A stretch of 64,000 nt of DNA from Agaricus subrufescens. Its lineage: Eukaryota > Basidiomycota > Agaricomycetes > Agaricales > Agaricaceae. Location of the stretch: assembly GCA_029945375.1 (NCBI GenBank), contig CM057060.1, positions 3,596,001 to 3,660,000 on the forward strand, in the 5' to 3' direction. Every line of letters starts with the position of its first letter. The first letter of the stretch is position 1. Under the pieces are notes generated by a model that ran no database searches, was not told where the DNA came from, and was given only the letters and a program-made list of their open reading frames with translations. Both the position numbers and the translations under genes were made by a program. Shown piece by piece: positions 33,291 through 43,799 of the stretch.

Positions 33291-35930
33291 CGAGTAGTGA
33301 GGGGCCCTGGGTCTAGAGAAAGAGGTAGGAGTAGGGAGGGACACCCCAGAAAACGAGGCAGGAGAAAGGCTAGTAGGAGGGGCGCCACCGGCCCCGGGCT
33401 CAGAAAAAGAGGCAGGAGAAAAATTAGTAAGGAGGGGCACAGCCAGAAAAAGAGTCGGGAGAAAGGGCAGTAGGGAGGGGCGCCGGCCCCGGGCCTAGAA
33501 AAAGAGGCAGGAGAAAGGTTAGTAAGGAGGGGTGCCCCCAGAAAAAGAGGCGGGACAAAGGGCCGTAGGGAGGGGCGCCCAAGGGCCCCGGGGATGGGAA
33601 CAGAGGCATGAGAAAGGTTAGTAGGGAGGGGCGCCCCTCTGCTCCGCCCATAGAGAAAGAGGCTAGAGAAAGGGTAGTAAATAATGGCGCTCTTCTGTGG
33701 CTACCACCATTAGTTCCGGTCCATCATCCGTTACATCGGAAGAACTGAAGAGCAATGGTTTCAAAAACTACGCTACTGATGGATCTGTATCAGCATAGAA
33801 AAAAAGGCAGGAGATAGGTCAGTAAGGAGGGGTGCCGCCGGTGTGCGTCTATAGGCAGGAGAAAAGGTAGCAGGGAGGGTCACCACCGGGCCCGGGACTA
33901 GAAAAACGAGGCAGGAGACAGGTTAGTAGGGAGGGGCGCCCCCATAAAAAGGGAAGTAGAAAGGCTAGTAGAGAGGTTCGCCCCGGGCCCGGGCCTAGAG
34001 AAAGAGGCAGCATAAAGGTTAGTAGGGAGGGACGTCCTGAGAAAAAGAGGCAGGAGAAGGGGCAGTATGGAAGGGTGCCCAAGGTCCCCTGGCAGATGGA
34101 AAGAGGCATGAGAAAGGTGGGTAGGGAGAGCCGGCCCCAGAAAAAGAGGCAGGAGAAAGGGTGGAGGAGGGAGGTTAGGCGCTCGCAGAAAAAGAGGCAG
34201 GAGAAAGGATAGTAGGGCGGGGCGCCGTGCCCTGGGCACAGGAAAAGAGGCATGAGAAAGGTTAGTAGGGAGGGGCGCCACCAGAAAAAGAGGCAGGATG
34301 AAGCACAGTAGGGAGGGGCGCCCAATAGTGGAGTGAATGTTTGCTTGGGCTGCAACAGGAACAGTAGGAGCTGCAACGGCACTTTCACGTACAACAGGTA
34401 AAGTTGCAGTGGTAGCTGAGATTCTCTCCCTTTCCGAAGTGAAATCAGCACCACCCGAGCCTTTACAATCCAAGGGAACCAGCTCGAGCAATGGTCTCAA
34501 AGGCTATGCTACCGATGAAAGCATACCAGCATAGAAAAAGAGGCAGTAGATAGGTTAGGAAGAGGGGCGCCGCCGGGCTGTGCGTATAGAGATAGTAGCG
34601 AGAAGTGCCTGTAGAAAAAGAGGTAGGACAAAGGGTAGTAGGGAGGGGCGCCGCCGGGCTGCGGGCCCAGGAAAAGAGGCATGAGAAAGGTTAGTAGAGA
34701 GGCGTCCCCAGAAAAAGAGGCAGGGGAAAGGGTAGTAGGGAGGGGCGCCCAAGGTCTCCGGGCCTAGTGAAAGAGGCATGAGAAAGGTTAGTAGGGAGGG
34801 GCGCCCCCAGAAAAAGAGGCAGGAGAAAGCACAGTAGGGAGGGGCGCTCAAGAGTGGAGTGAATGTTTGCTTGGGCTGCAACAGGAACAGTAGGAGCTGC
34901 AACGGCACTTTCGCATACAACAGGTAAGGTTGCAGTGATAGCTGAGATCCTCTCCATTTCCGAAGCGAAATCAGCACCACCCGAGCCTTTACAATCCAAG
35001 GGAACCAGCTTGAGCAATGGTCTCAAAAGCTATGTTACCGATGAATCTATACAAGCATAGAAAAAGAGGCAGTAGACAGGTTAGGAAGAGGGGCGCCGAC
35101 GCGCTGCGCGTATAGAGAAAGAGGTAGGAGAAAGGGTAGCAGGGAGGGGCGCCGCCGGGCCCCGGACTAGGAAAAGAGGCAGGAGAGAGGTTAGTAGGGA
35201 GAGGAGCCCCCAGAAAAAATAAGAAGGAGAAAGACTAGTAGGGAGGGGCGCCCACAGAAAAAGATGCAGGAGAAAGGGCAGTCGGAGGGGCGCCGCCGGC
35301 CCCGGGGCCTAGGAAAAGAAGCCTGAGAAAGGTTAGTAGGGAGGGGCGCCCCAGGAAAAGAGGCAAAAGAAAGGGTAGCAGGGAGGGGCCCCGGGCCTAG
35401 AGAAAGAGGCAGGAGACTGGTTAGTAAGGAGGGGCGCCACCAGAAAAAGAGGCAGGAGAAAGCACAGTAAGGAGGGGCGCCCAAGAGTGGAGTGAATGTT
35501 TGCTTAGGCTGCAACAGGAACAGTAGGAGCTGCAACGGCACTTTCACGTACAAGGGATAAAGCTACAGTGATAGCTGAGATCCTCTCCCTTTCCGAAGCG
35601 AAATCAGTACCACTCGAGCCTTTATAAGCCACGGGAACCAGCTTGAGCAATGGGTTCGTAATCTATGCTACTGATGAATGTGTATCAGCATAGACACAGA
35701 GGCAGGAGATAGGTCAGTAAGGAGGAGCGCCACTGCGCTGTAGAGAAAGAGGTAGGAGCAAGGGTAACAGGGAGGGGCGCCGGAAAAGAGGCATAAGAAA
35801 GGTTAGTAGGTAGGGGCGCCCCCAGAAAAAGAGGCAGGAGAAAGGGTAGTAGGGAGGGGCGCCCAAGGTCTCCGGGCCTAGTGAAAGAGGCATGAGAAAG
35901 GTTAGTAGGGAGGGTTAGGAAGAGCGCACC
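33290..35930. repeat. G-rich subtelomere-like minisatellite with higher-order repeats
   Basis: Short variable units combine AGAAAAAGAGGCAGGAGAAA and GGTTAGTAGGGAGGGGCGCC. Embedded are three long copies of a unique block of about 210 bp (starting near 34323, 34849 and 35488) that begins with GGAGTGAATGTTTGCTTGGG. CCGCCGG occurs at 33835, 34570, 34651, 35152 and 35293. TTAGTAGGG is one to two bases from the telomere repeat. The array ends in GGGAGGGTTAGG at about 35920. Confidence 0.85.
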
Positions 35931-35967
35931 GGCCGAAGGTCGGGGCGCGATATAACACTGAGTTGGA

Positions 35968-36052
35968 GACGACGTGGGCGCAACGGGTGCGGCGGTAAAA
36001 TACCCCGCACCGCCCGTTTCGTCTTTAAAAGACTCATCAGGCTTACGTCATC
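35968..36052 (-). ncRNA. Hammerhead ribozyme
   Basis: On the minus strand the invariant CTGATGA (plus 36034-36040) is followed by a perfect stem II (GTCTTT/AAAGAC) and GAAAC (TTTC at plus 36017-36020). Stem III pairs CGGG with CCCG around a GC-rich hairpin. The cleavage triplet ends at plus 35982, so the cut would fall between 35982 and 35981. Stem I pairs GATGACGT (36052-36045) with ACGTCGTC (35975-35968), one G-U pair, plus a GC pair next to the core. All core positions are intact. It lies in the 3' region of the Penelope-like element. Confidence 0.88.
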
Positions 36053-36283
36053 GTTAGAGACCTACCGTTCTTATCGATGAAACCATCGATAATCGTCGCC
36101 GAGCCCGAGACGGCCCGCGCGGTTCGTGATACTATTAAAATAATCAATTAATTAACTTTAATAAACAAGATTTACCTTTCCGATACCACGGCCGGCAATT
36201 GCCGTGATCCGCGTACTAAGAACTGTACAGCACCAACGGCATGTACAATCCCGTTCCCCTCGGATCCCGGAAAACGCCGAGCC

Positions 36284-36302
36284 CACGTGACGAAGTCACG
36301 TG
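36284..36302. repeat. Perfect 8-bp hairpin, CACGTGAC arms
   Basis: CACGTGAC, a GAA spacer, then GTCACGTG. It lies in the 3' region of the retroelement between the ribozyme and the telomeric tract and may be a structural element of its RNA. Confidence 0.6.
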
Positions 36303-36432
36303 TTCTGGCTGGAAAAAATCAAGTGATCACCGCCGTATGACTAAGCAGCGAGCGGGTACTTACCATAATGGGAAACCCGACGCGTGAACCTGAAAAGGAA
36401 ATCCCGCCCCTCCCAGACGCCGCCGTGGCCAC

Positions 36433-36466
36433 GGTTAGGCAGTTAGGGTTAGGTTAGGGGGTTAGG
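36433..36466. repeat. Short interstitial telomere-like tract (TTAGGG)n
   Basis: The plus strand reads GGTTAGGCAGTTAGGG then TTAGGTTAGGGGGTTAGG, imperfect copies of TTAGGG. It lies in the 3' region of the minus-strand retroelement, so the element RNA carries the C-rich complement, which could anneal to a telomeric 3' overhang. Confidence 0.85.
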
Positions 36467-36838
36467 AACAAGCATGGTTAGTGCTGCTTCCTCTACGCGA
36501 AGGTATGGTAGGTACTTACCGCATAAGATCAGTACCGCGAAGGTAGACGACGTCGGTATTACAACCGTCTAAAACGTCGATCCCAAGTAGTATTCAACTG
36601 TGTGATATTGCGCAATGCGATCGGATCCATACACCCGGTAACAACCAAGAACCACTTCACCAAGAACCTGTTAGCTCCCAGTTCCCCCGTGCTGAAACAG
36701 GACACCGATGTGGCGTAAACGAGCCCGCAGACCCGCAATACTCATCCGCCGTGCTATTAATCCGCAGTTACACCCGAACTTGCTACACGGGCTGCATCCA
36801 GGTCCGCAGAATACTCAGCATCCAAGGTTCCATAGAAC

Positions 36839-37975
36839 TCAGTCATCACGGGGTTTCCGGACGATCCATGCGTCTAGCGTACCACCCGTATTGGGGGCTG
36901 CCACAGTCCTACGATCAATGCGACGTCTAGGAAGAGGCCGCGCAGGTCGAGGAGTCTCAGGAGCCACCACCGGATCCATCGCTGGAGGCGGAGGTGGTTG
37001 AGGAATAGGCGATGTTACCGCTAGGCTATCACGTTGCTCCAGTACGACTTTCCTCCAAATGGAGGTTAAATCGATAAGTTGTTTGTTGCGTTTTTTAGAC
37101 ACAATAAACTTCTTATCAAGTAAGCCAAGTTTGTCTAAGCGTAAGAATGACCCAAACATCGGGCCAGCGTCGGCGAACTCCCAGTTAATACCAGCCGGAA
37201 CGACCGGCGTGAAACTAAGAGTCCTCTGCATGGCCTCGATGAGAGAAACTCGTGGCTTGGACTCGATTATCGAAGTGTGGTACCCGGAATCGGGTAGACG
37301 CTTGATACCGTAGGCCAGAGAGCGCATTGCTGTAGCCCAACTTGTCTTAATCGTATCTGACAGTTGTTGAACGTTAAACCAATCCCAGGAGATGTTATAT
37401 TCGCTTTTAAGAACAAGCACGTCTGCCCGCAGCGGCGAGTCTTCCCTTAGTCTCGCTTCCCACCGCGCCCGGTAATTATCTCTTAACCAAGCACGAATTA
37501 ACAACGGAGGATAACCACGCATAATGTAGATTTCCGCAATGTCTCTACACGCATTCGAGAAATCGTCAAATCTCGAGGATAGCGTAGCTAACCTGCTCAG
37601 TTCGCCCGTAAATGTGCCCTTTTTGACATATAACGGGTGAGAGCTGATCCATGGGATACGTTCGAAGTGGTTCAGCGGCTTCCTATAAGGCTTGTGTAAT
37701 AACTTGCCCTCTTCAATAAAGAGTGTCATATCTAGGAAGACGAGATGATCGGACGATGCTGACCACTCTAATGTACACCCATCGAACTTGACAGTGTCCT
37801 GAAGTAAGGCGCAAGCCTCAGTCTCATTACTAGCATAAACAATGCTTAACACGTCATCGATGTATCTACCGTAGAACGGAATAGACTCAGAGCAGAGGAC
37901 GTCCTTAGCGGCGTCCTCAAAATGGCATCCATAAAGGCCTGCCAAGGTCCGGTGAGCATGCAACGCCCAACCCAA
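36839..37975 (-). CDS. Penelope-like reverse transcriptase, C-terminal part (378 aa, 5' truncated)
   Basis: GRYIDDVLSI holds the catalytic YxDD of motif C. The following LEWSASSDHLVFLDMTL and HKPYRKPLNHFERIP, then SSHPLYVKKGTFTGELSRL, are typical of Penelope-like elements rather than LINEs or LTR elements. Fingers and motif A are absent because the frame begins about 35 residues before YIDD. The C-terminus is Pro/Arg-rich. It cannot make an active polymerase as it stands. The listed Met is only the first in frame and not a true start. Confidence 0.75.
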   Translation of the reverse strand: MGWALHAHRTLAGLYGCHFEDAAKDVLCSESIPFYGRYIDDVLSIVYASNETEACALLQDTVKFDGCTLEWSASSDHLVFLDMTLFIEEGKLLHKPYRKPLNHFERIPWISSHPLYVKKGTFTGELSRLATLSSRFDDFSNACRDIAEIYIMRGYPPLLIRAWLRDNYRARWEARLREDSPLRADVLVLKSEYNISWDWFNVQQLSDTIKTSWATAMRSLAYGIKRLPDSGYHTSIIESKPRVSLIEAMQRTLSFTPVVPAGINWEFADAGPMFGSFLRLDKLGLLDKKFIVSKKRNKQLIDLTSIWRKVVLEQRDSLAVTSPIPQPPPPPAMDPVVAPETPRPARPLPRRRIDRRTVAAPNTGGTLDAWIVRKPRDD

Positions 37976-38026
37976 AAATTAAAAAAAAAATTGAAAAAAA
38001 AATTTTTTTTGAGAGGGGATGTGTGT

Positions 38027-38063
<37 letters not shown>

Positions 38064-38380
38064 CAACCTTCCAAAAAATGACCAGTTTGTGTTATCACTT
38101 TGTGTGAGTGGGGAAGGAGGGAGGGAGGGAGGAGGAGATGAAGGGAAAACTACACAAGAAATGAGGGGGGGAGAAATTCACACGAGATTTGCCTAAGCAA
38201 CATTTGAGTGGATGCATGAGAATTCTAGTCACATGTCATGTCATGTGACCTTTTGAAAAAAAAAAAAAAAAAAACATGCACATGCAATTTGTGACCAAGT
38301 GAGGACAAGAATCATGGGAAAATATGCAGATTTGACAGAGATATTTGCAAAAAAAAAAAAAAAAAAAAAAAAAAAGGAGA
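37976..38380. repeat. Low-complexity block: A-runs and (GT)n
   Basis: A-rich runs at about 37980-38010, a GT microsatellite of about 40 bp at 38020-38058, GGGA repeats at about 38110-38140, and pure A-runs at about 38256-38273 and 38350-38376. This marks the abrupt switch from the truncated retroelement to the right-hand landscape. Confidence 0.9.
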
Positions 38381-41150
38381 TTAATTATCAAGTTTATGTG
38401 AGAACTATTGGAATGCCATCCAGGAGATATACTCTTTCATTGTCTTCAGGACATCAGATTGTATTTCTTTAGCTCACATTAGCAAGATTGCATTGAATGC
38501 ATTAGGCATACGCACCACCAGCCTCCAACTATGAAATCGTAATCAACATAAGTAGGCAGCTTATTGGAATGTCAGTAGGTGATTGCACTACAAGAAACTT
38601 GAGAGCCCAACAAAATGAGGGCAAAGAGTCTGACATCCAACCTTGCCATCTGGCGGAATGTTGGTGCTTCAAAGGCAAAGGACTTGAGAGTTTTGCAGCA
38701 ACAAAGGCTTGAAATACTGCTGCCACGAAAGGGTGCAATGCTTCTGGACTAAATTGAGGTGGTCTTTCGACATAGACTGTCTGATCGAACAAGAAAGGTG
38801 TGAGGTAATCGATTGAATATCGATTGAATGGCTGCTGGGAAAAGTGAGGACTACTGACAGGAGATAAGAGACTCTACTAGGGGATGAAGCCTTGTCCTGC
38901 CACTCAATCCGGACATTGAGTCATTAGATACACGGAGTTTTCCCAGATACACTCCATTTTTGGATGCATCCTTGGCAATTTGGCCTGCCTTCGTTGTCAG
39001 CCCTGAGCATGGAAAGGGCTTATGCGGCAGTAACACGCGAGAACGACGGTGTAGACGTTATCAGGGTTCAGTACTGCGATGTCCTTCAAGTTGTAAACCT
39101 ATATCGTCCCAGCTATTCGGCAGCGGCACAAATGCACCCGTAAGACTTTAAATCTCTAAGTCCATCACAATGGGACGTTTGTTATGTTGGATATGGTGAA
39201 GCAGACCGTTTAACCAAAGGTGGCATAAGCAGAATCCCAGGCTATGATAAGAACGTTGATGATGACAAAATCTTGGCAAGGTGACAGCCTGCACAAAGAA
39301 TGAGTGCGGAGCAGTTTTTCATGAGTAAGGAGTCGGTGTTCATGAGCGTTCATGTTTGACGCTGGTAGTACGTGTTTGGTATGGCATACATTCGGTCAGG
39401 GTCAGACAACTTCTCTCCTACAAGGTCTCGCCGTGCATCGCCTATTTCACTCTGGATTTTGAATTATTACAAGGTGATTCTAGCAGGTATACTCCAGGCC
39501 ATACCGGTCAATCCAGGAACTATGATGTCTGTAGAATCCACATAAAAAACCAAAGGTCGATTGAATCACATCCTCCAATGCAACAACGGAATATTGATGA
39601 TGGATGAAGCTACATCGTCTTGGAGCAGTATCAGCATCAGATTCTCTGGTTTTAATAAGTGCGTAACATACCGTGGTTTCCGACGTGTATGATACGGTCA
39701 TTGTTAATGGCTATACATTGCAGTCGTGGTTGCAACTCGTTCACAGTGTAGATGCGACTAGAGCTTGAACACACCGAGTATTCCGTGGGTGAAGATGAGA
39801 ACCCATACAGGGCTAACGCGGTGACTGAAGCTGTCAGAAAGACAAGGTATGGACGAGTGGACCACTGGGCGCAGCTTCCTTGAAAAGTTTGGTCGACGGC
39901 ATGAGTAGATGCGGCGTGGCATTAGGGAGAAGGTAGCAGCATGAATTCTCTTTCTCAGGGACATTTTGATGTAAGATGTGGAACCAATCAATAAAGGGTG
40001 CTTGACAAAACACCATCATGACCTCTTGCGGAAATCCAAATGTCGAAGCGGACGCCCTAATGACCAGTAAGTCCTCAAAGTTGATGGATCACGGACGGCG
40101 TTTCAAAGTTGGGTGGCTCGACGTATAACATGGTTATGCTGGAGACAGAGAATGGGATGGTGAGGAAGCGTTGTAAGTCCTTGTACGTGGTGGTAAGCGA
40201 GAGATCCTACAAGGACGTAAACGCACCTTCCGATAGCTCAGGATTGAACATAGCAATATCACTGGGGTCGCCGTTCCCCTGCTCCTCAGAGCAGTGAAAT
40301 TCGATGCATCCGAGTTTAGAAGTTTTTGAGACGCACTCTGCGACGCGTGTCGTGAAGGAGAATTAGGGTAGGACGAGTTTATGAGGGTTGGGAAGGGATT
40401 CGAAAAGTCCGACTACGTCGGGTTCAATAGCATTAATTGGTATGTTTGTGTGCAAATCGAGAGACATCATGCCAGGCATCCTAGCAGCGATCTCGTCAAA
40501 GAATGGACGCAGTAAGGCATTTCAGGATACGGTGGGGGAGGAATCGGGGAGATGTATGGTAAAGCTCTTGACACTGGTGTTCATGAACATGACGCAAAAG
40601 GGCATTGGCGCTCTCCAGCTAAGTGTGTGCATGTTGGGCAGATAGAGAGAAAAGTATTTGTGTTCTACCGATATCGTCAAACACGCTTTGGCATAGCTTG
40701 TGTTCGGATTCATTTCATTGTAGACGAGCTCCCGGGCACGTTTTGAATAGCGGTGGAAGTGGGTCCAGTCACTTGCTTCGGGCTGCCGCGAGAATTTCTG
40801 CACAAAGACATGAGTCTGGCAGTAGGGGGAGAGGGTAATGTAGAGCCAGGACTCACGTATTTTCCTGAGTCCGATTCCTTCAAGGACTTCGCGACTGTAT
40901 AGAAACATCTTGTGGCTGCCTGGAAGGCTCCTATATCCACCTCGCGTTGCCAAGAAATAGGTAGATTAGTATTAAAACAACGGTGTTCAGAAACATAAAC
41001 CTACCAAGTAATACTGTCAAAGTTCATGTGTAGGTTGGCTTGTCGTAGCACAGCGCCTTGCCCGTTTGGCTTCAAATTATGGGTGTGGATAGCGGTAAAG
41101 GTCATCGACGCGTACCTGAAATATCAGAGGCGCCAATGCAAAAGAGATTT
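38381..41150. other. Non-coding, no gene recognised
   Basis: Only short overlapping ORFs without codon coherence or recognisable motifs are present. No CCGNCGG copies occur. Possible remnants of a gene between 39.7 and 41.0 kb (several short minus-strand frames) could not be assembled. Confidence 0.45.
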
Positions 41151-43060
41151 ACCTACACAATATTCTTTAACAATGCCAGTATAGACACCCTTGAGTTTGA
41201 TGACGAATAGCGAAAACAAAAACAGTTGAATTGACGTGAAACTTCGTACACAGTGAGGCTAAGGTAGCCGGAGTACATAGCCAAGATCTGGGGATGTTAG
41301 ACTCAGTATATGGCTCAAGACAACGAATTGCTTCAGACTCACCTATCTACCACACCTTCTGATTTTTCTCCGCTTCAGTTTTCGACCGCTACCCTTCGCG
41401 TTCTCTAATCTTCCATTTTCCAACGTCCTGTCCTTCCAAAATGAATTTGAGCGCGATCGGTGGGTATGGTAGCAAACCGTTGCAAGACTGACATGGAGGT
41501 AAGGGAGCGGACATACATTGATGTTGTAGCCAATGTATAGGTTGGCTCGTTGCAGCGGAACTGCCAGGTTATTCATCTTTAAGTTTGGGGTGTGAGCAGC
41601 GATAGATGTCGTCAAGGTGCGCCTAAAGTTTCAAAGTCATCAGTGCAAAAAGGAGTTACCTATAAAATATTCTTTACGAAAGGCACCCTTGACTCCGATG
41701 ATGTACAGCGATTGCAAATGAACCTCAATGAGCTTGAAACTTCGTACGGAGTGAGACTATAATAGTCGTAATGTGCAGCTAAGGTTTGGTGAATTTAGCG
41801 TCAGTATACGGCTTACGACGACGGATTCTTTCAAACTTACCTATCTACGAAATTGCGGAATTTTTCCACGGCCCAATATCCAACCTCTGGACTTCTTGTT
41901 CTCTGCTCTTCCCCTTCCAATGGTCACGTCCTCCCAGAAAAACTTTGAGCCCAATCGGTGGGCATGGCGGGGGCCTGCGACGAAACGAACACAGAGGGAG
42001 GGGAGTGATGGTAGCACAGCCACCACAAGGTCTTGCTGTATCCACGCGAGCCACGCGGGTAGTTTCATGAGAAAGTATCCATTATTTGGCGAGTTATTTG
42101 CAAAAAAAACTCGCCCGAGTCGACACTTTTGGGAAATTCGCCACCACAGTAGAAACCGATTATATAATGCATTGCTGTGCTGCAACCTCTATTCCCTTAC
42201 ACTCATGTTCGTCTCTTCACAGGTCGTCGCCACGTCCCCCGATTGGGCTCAAACATTTTTTGGAAGGTGCTGGACATGGTAAAAGGAAGATTAGAGAACG
42301 AGAAGGAGAATAGTGGAAAACTGAGGCGACCAAAAATTAGACACTTTGCTAAATAGGTAAGTCTGAAAGAAGTCATCGTCGTGGGCTGTATACTGACTCC
42401 AAATTCACCAAACTTCGTCTGCCTAGTGCAGGTCTTGTAGGCACACTGTATACAAGGTTTCATGTCAATTGAAGCATTTCCGACCCCGCTATTCGTGATC
42501 AGCCTCAAGGCTGCCTGTTAGCATGCATAAAGAATATTCCATAAGTAATTCATTTTCCATTGATGACCTCCATATTCCAGGCATACATTTATGACGTTTA
42601 CCGCTGTCTGCACCTCAAATTTCAAGACAAACGGGCTTGTCATTACACTACGGTGAGCCAATCATGCATTAGCTATCACATCAATGCACTGCATCTCCAC
42701 TCTCTTACCTCGACGTTTGTCTCGCCACAGCTCGTCACCACGCCCAAAGATCTGAGTCAGAATTTGTTTGAGAGTAACTGACAACGACAAGGGAAGGATT
42801 GCTGAACGAGAAGGGGAAGGGTGGCAAATTAAAGCGAGTAGAAATCACTCAATTTAGTCTGTGAGTCACAAAGAGTTCAACGTCGCAAGTACTATACTGA
42901 TCCGAAATTCACTAAATTTGGGCTGCATAGTGCGACTATCAGACACCATGTACACAAACTTTCACGTTAATTGAAGCGCTTTCGCTCTCGCTCTCGCTAT
43001 TTATGATCAACGTCAAGGCTGTCTATCAGCATGTATAAAGAATATTCTATAGGTAATTCC
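41150..43060. repeat. Diverged direct and inverted repeat cluster
   Basis: Blocks around ATATTCTTTA (about 41159 and 41659), followed by GAAACTTCGTAC and GTGAG, are direct copies. ATAAAGAATATTC (42525 and 43035), preceded by TTCATGTCAATTGAAGC or TTCACGTTAATTGAAGC, reads as the reverse complement. The whole is a two-by-two imperfect inverted arrangement of about 1.9 kb. Short ORFs here (for example 41773-42282) are not convincing. Confidence 0.5.
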
Positions 43061-43799
43061 CCTTCGCACTAACACCTCTCAACTTCTAGACACAGGCTCT
43101 CTATAATTCTCGCACCCTACACCTTCAATTTTGAGGCAAACGAGCAAGGCGTTGCACTACAGTGAGCCAAACTACTCATGCACTTCAACGGTTCTACTTC
43201 ATATGTCCCTTCGTATCTGCCCAGCTCGCGACCCTCAAATAAAGTGGCGACTTTGCGTGTCGATCAACCCAATATTCAACAGTAATGGGAGATCAGTTAC
43301 CTGATCAACTGGCTTTCAGATTATACCGAAGGAGCCGAGCTAGTCGATGACGTCTTGGATGTTGTGCGCAAAGAGGCTGAGAGCACCGGGGGGTTCGAAT
43401 TCGCCTCAGCTGTGGTGCAACCGCAGGTCGGGATTAAAGTAGTCACTGAAGAACGCGTTGAGGTGTGAGATGGAAATATTGGGTGCGCTCATTGTGCTGT
43501 ATTGTTTGTGATCTCTAAAAAAGCGCTCAAAGTCACCTTTTTGATTCGGGGATATCGAACAGTGAGACTCGAAGCACTACACTTGTTCTAACACTTCGAT
43601 GTCAATACTTGAAAGAGATAGGACTCTGCGCACAGAATCCGCATGTAGCCCCTCCTGTTCAGAACTTGGCTACATTGAACATCCTGTGGTCCCAAAGGGA
43701 ACTGCTGCATGATGCTATGTTGAATTGTATTGATGAACCAGCCTTCTTCGGTACGTTGTAACCTTTGTATCAACTTTCCTCACTCACCATTCTCTGAAT
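43061..43799. other. Non-coding, nothing recognised
   Basis: No coherent coding frame, RNA gene or repeat was recognised in this stretch. Confidence 0.4.

Larger units (their letters stand above)
401..35299. promoter_or_regulatory. Dispersed CCGNCGG palindrome, about 75 copies
   Basis: The palindrome CCG-N-CGG recurs through the left 35 kb and nearly stops afterwards. Example start positions are 401, 607, 906, 1617, 2188, 2482, 3237, 4194, 4296, 4443, 5463, 6094, 7209, 7278, 7347, 8651, 10213, 11742, 12735, 13064, 13229, 14724, 15590, 17341, 18487, 19826, 22857, 23970, 25883, 27741, 29464, 30081, 32165, 33033, 34570 and 35293. Only three copies were seen further right (47035, 53251, 59797). 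It occurs in exons in different frames, in introns, in intergenic arrays and in minisatellite units, so codon use alone does not explain it. It is an everted repeat of the CGG triplet typical of Zn2Cys6 binding sites and holds two CpG dinucleotides. The two divergent promoters at 18.8-19.1 and 27.0-27.3 kb lack it. Function as a binding or modification site is inferred. Confidence 0.8.
35935..37975 (-). mobile_element. 5'-truncated Penelope-like retroelement (Coprina/Athena type suspected)
   Basis: The minus strand encodes a reverse transcriptase fragment (36839-37975), then a 3' region with a telomeric tract and a hammerhead ribozyme (35968-36052). Hammerhead motifs are a known hallmark of Penelope-like elements. 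Telomere-associated members without endonuclease are known from basidiomycetes. No GIY-YIG domain is seen after the RT. The 5' end breaks off just before the YIDD motif into A-rich DNA. The ribozyme end abuts the G-rich telomere-like minisatellite. Confidence 0.75.

Noticed and set aside
401..35299. CCGNCGG as a simple consequence of high GC content
   Set aside because: Much of the island (for example 12-15 kb) is AT-rich yet carries the motif, while GC-rich stretches to the right, such as 54.0-54.25 kb, lack it.
36839..37975. LINE or LTR reverse transcriptase
   Set aside because: The sequence after YIDD (HKPYRKPLNHF, SSHPLYVKKG) and the nearby hammerhead fit Penelope-like elements; there is no RNase H, integrase or apurinic endonuclease.
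38529..41615. Several minus-strand ORFs of 60-143 aa
   Set aside because: They overlap each other in different frames, have no recognisable motifs and could not be joined by consistent introns.
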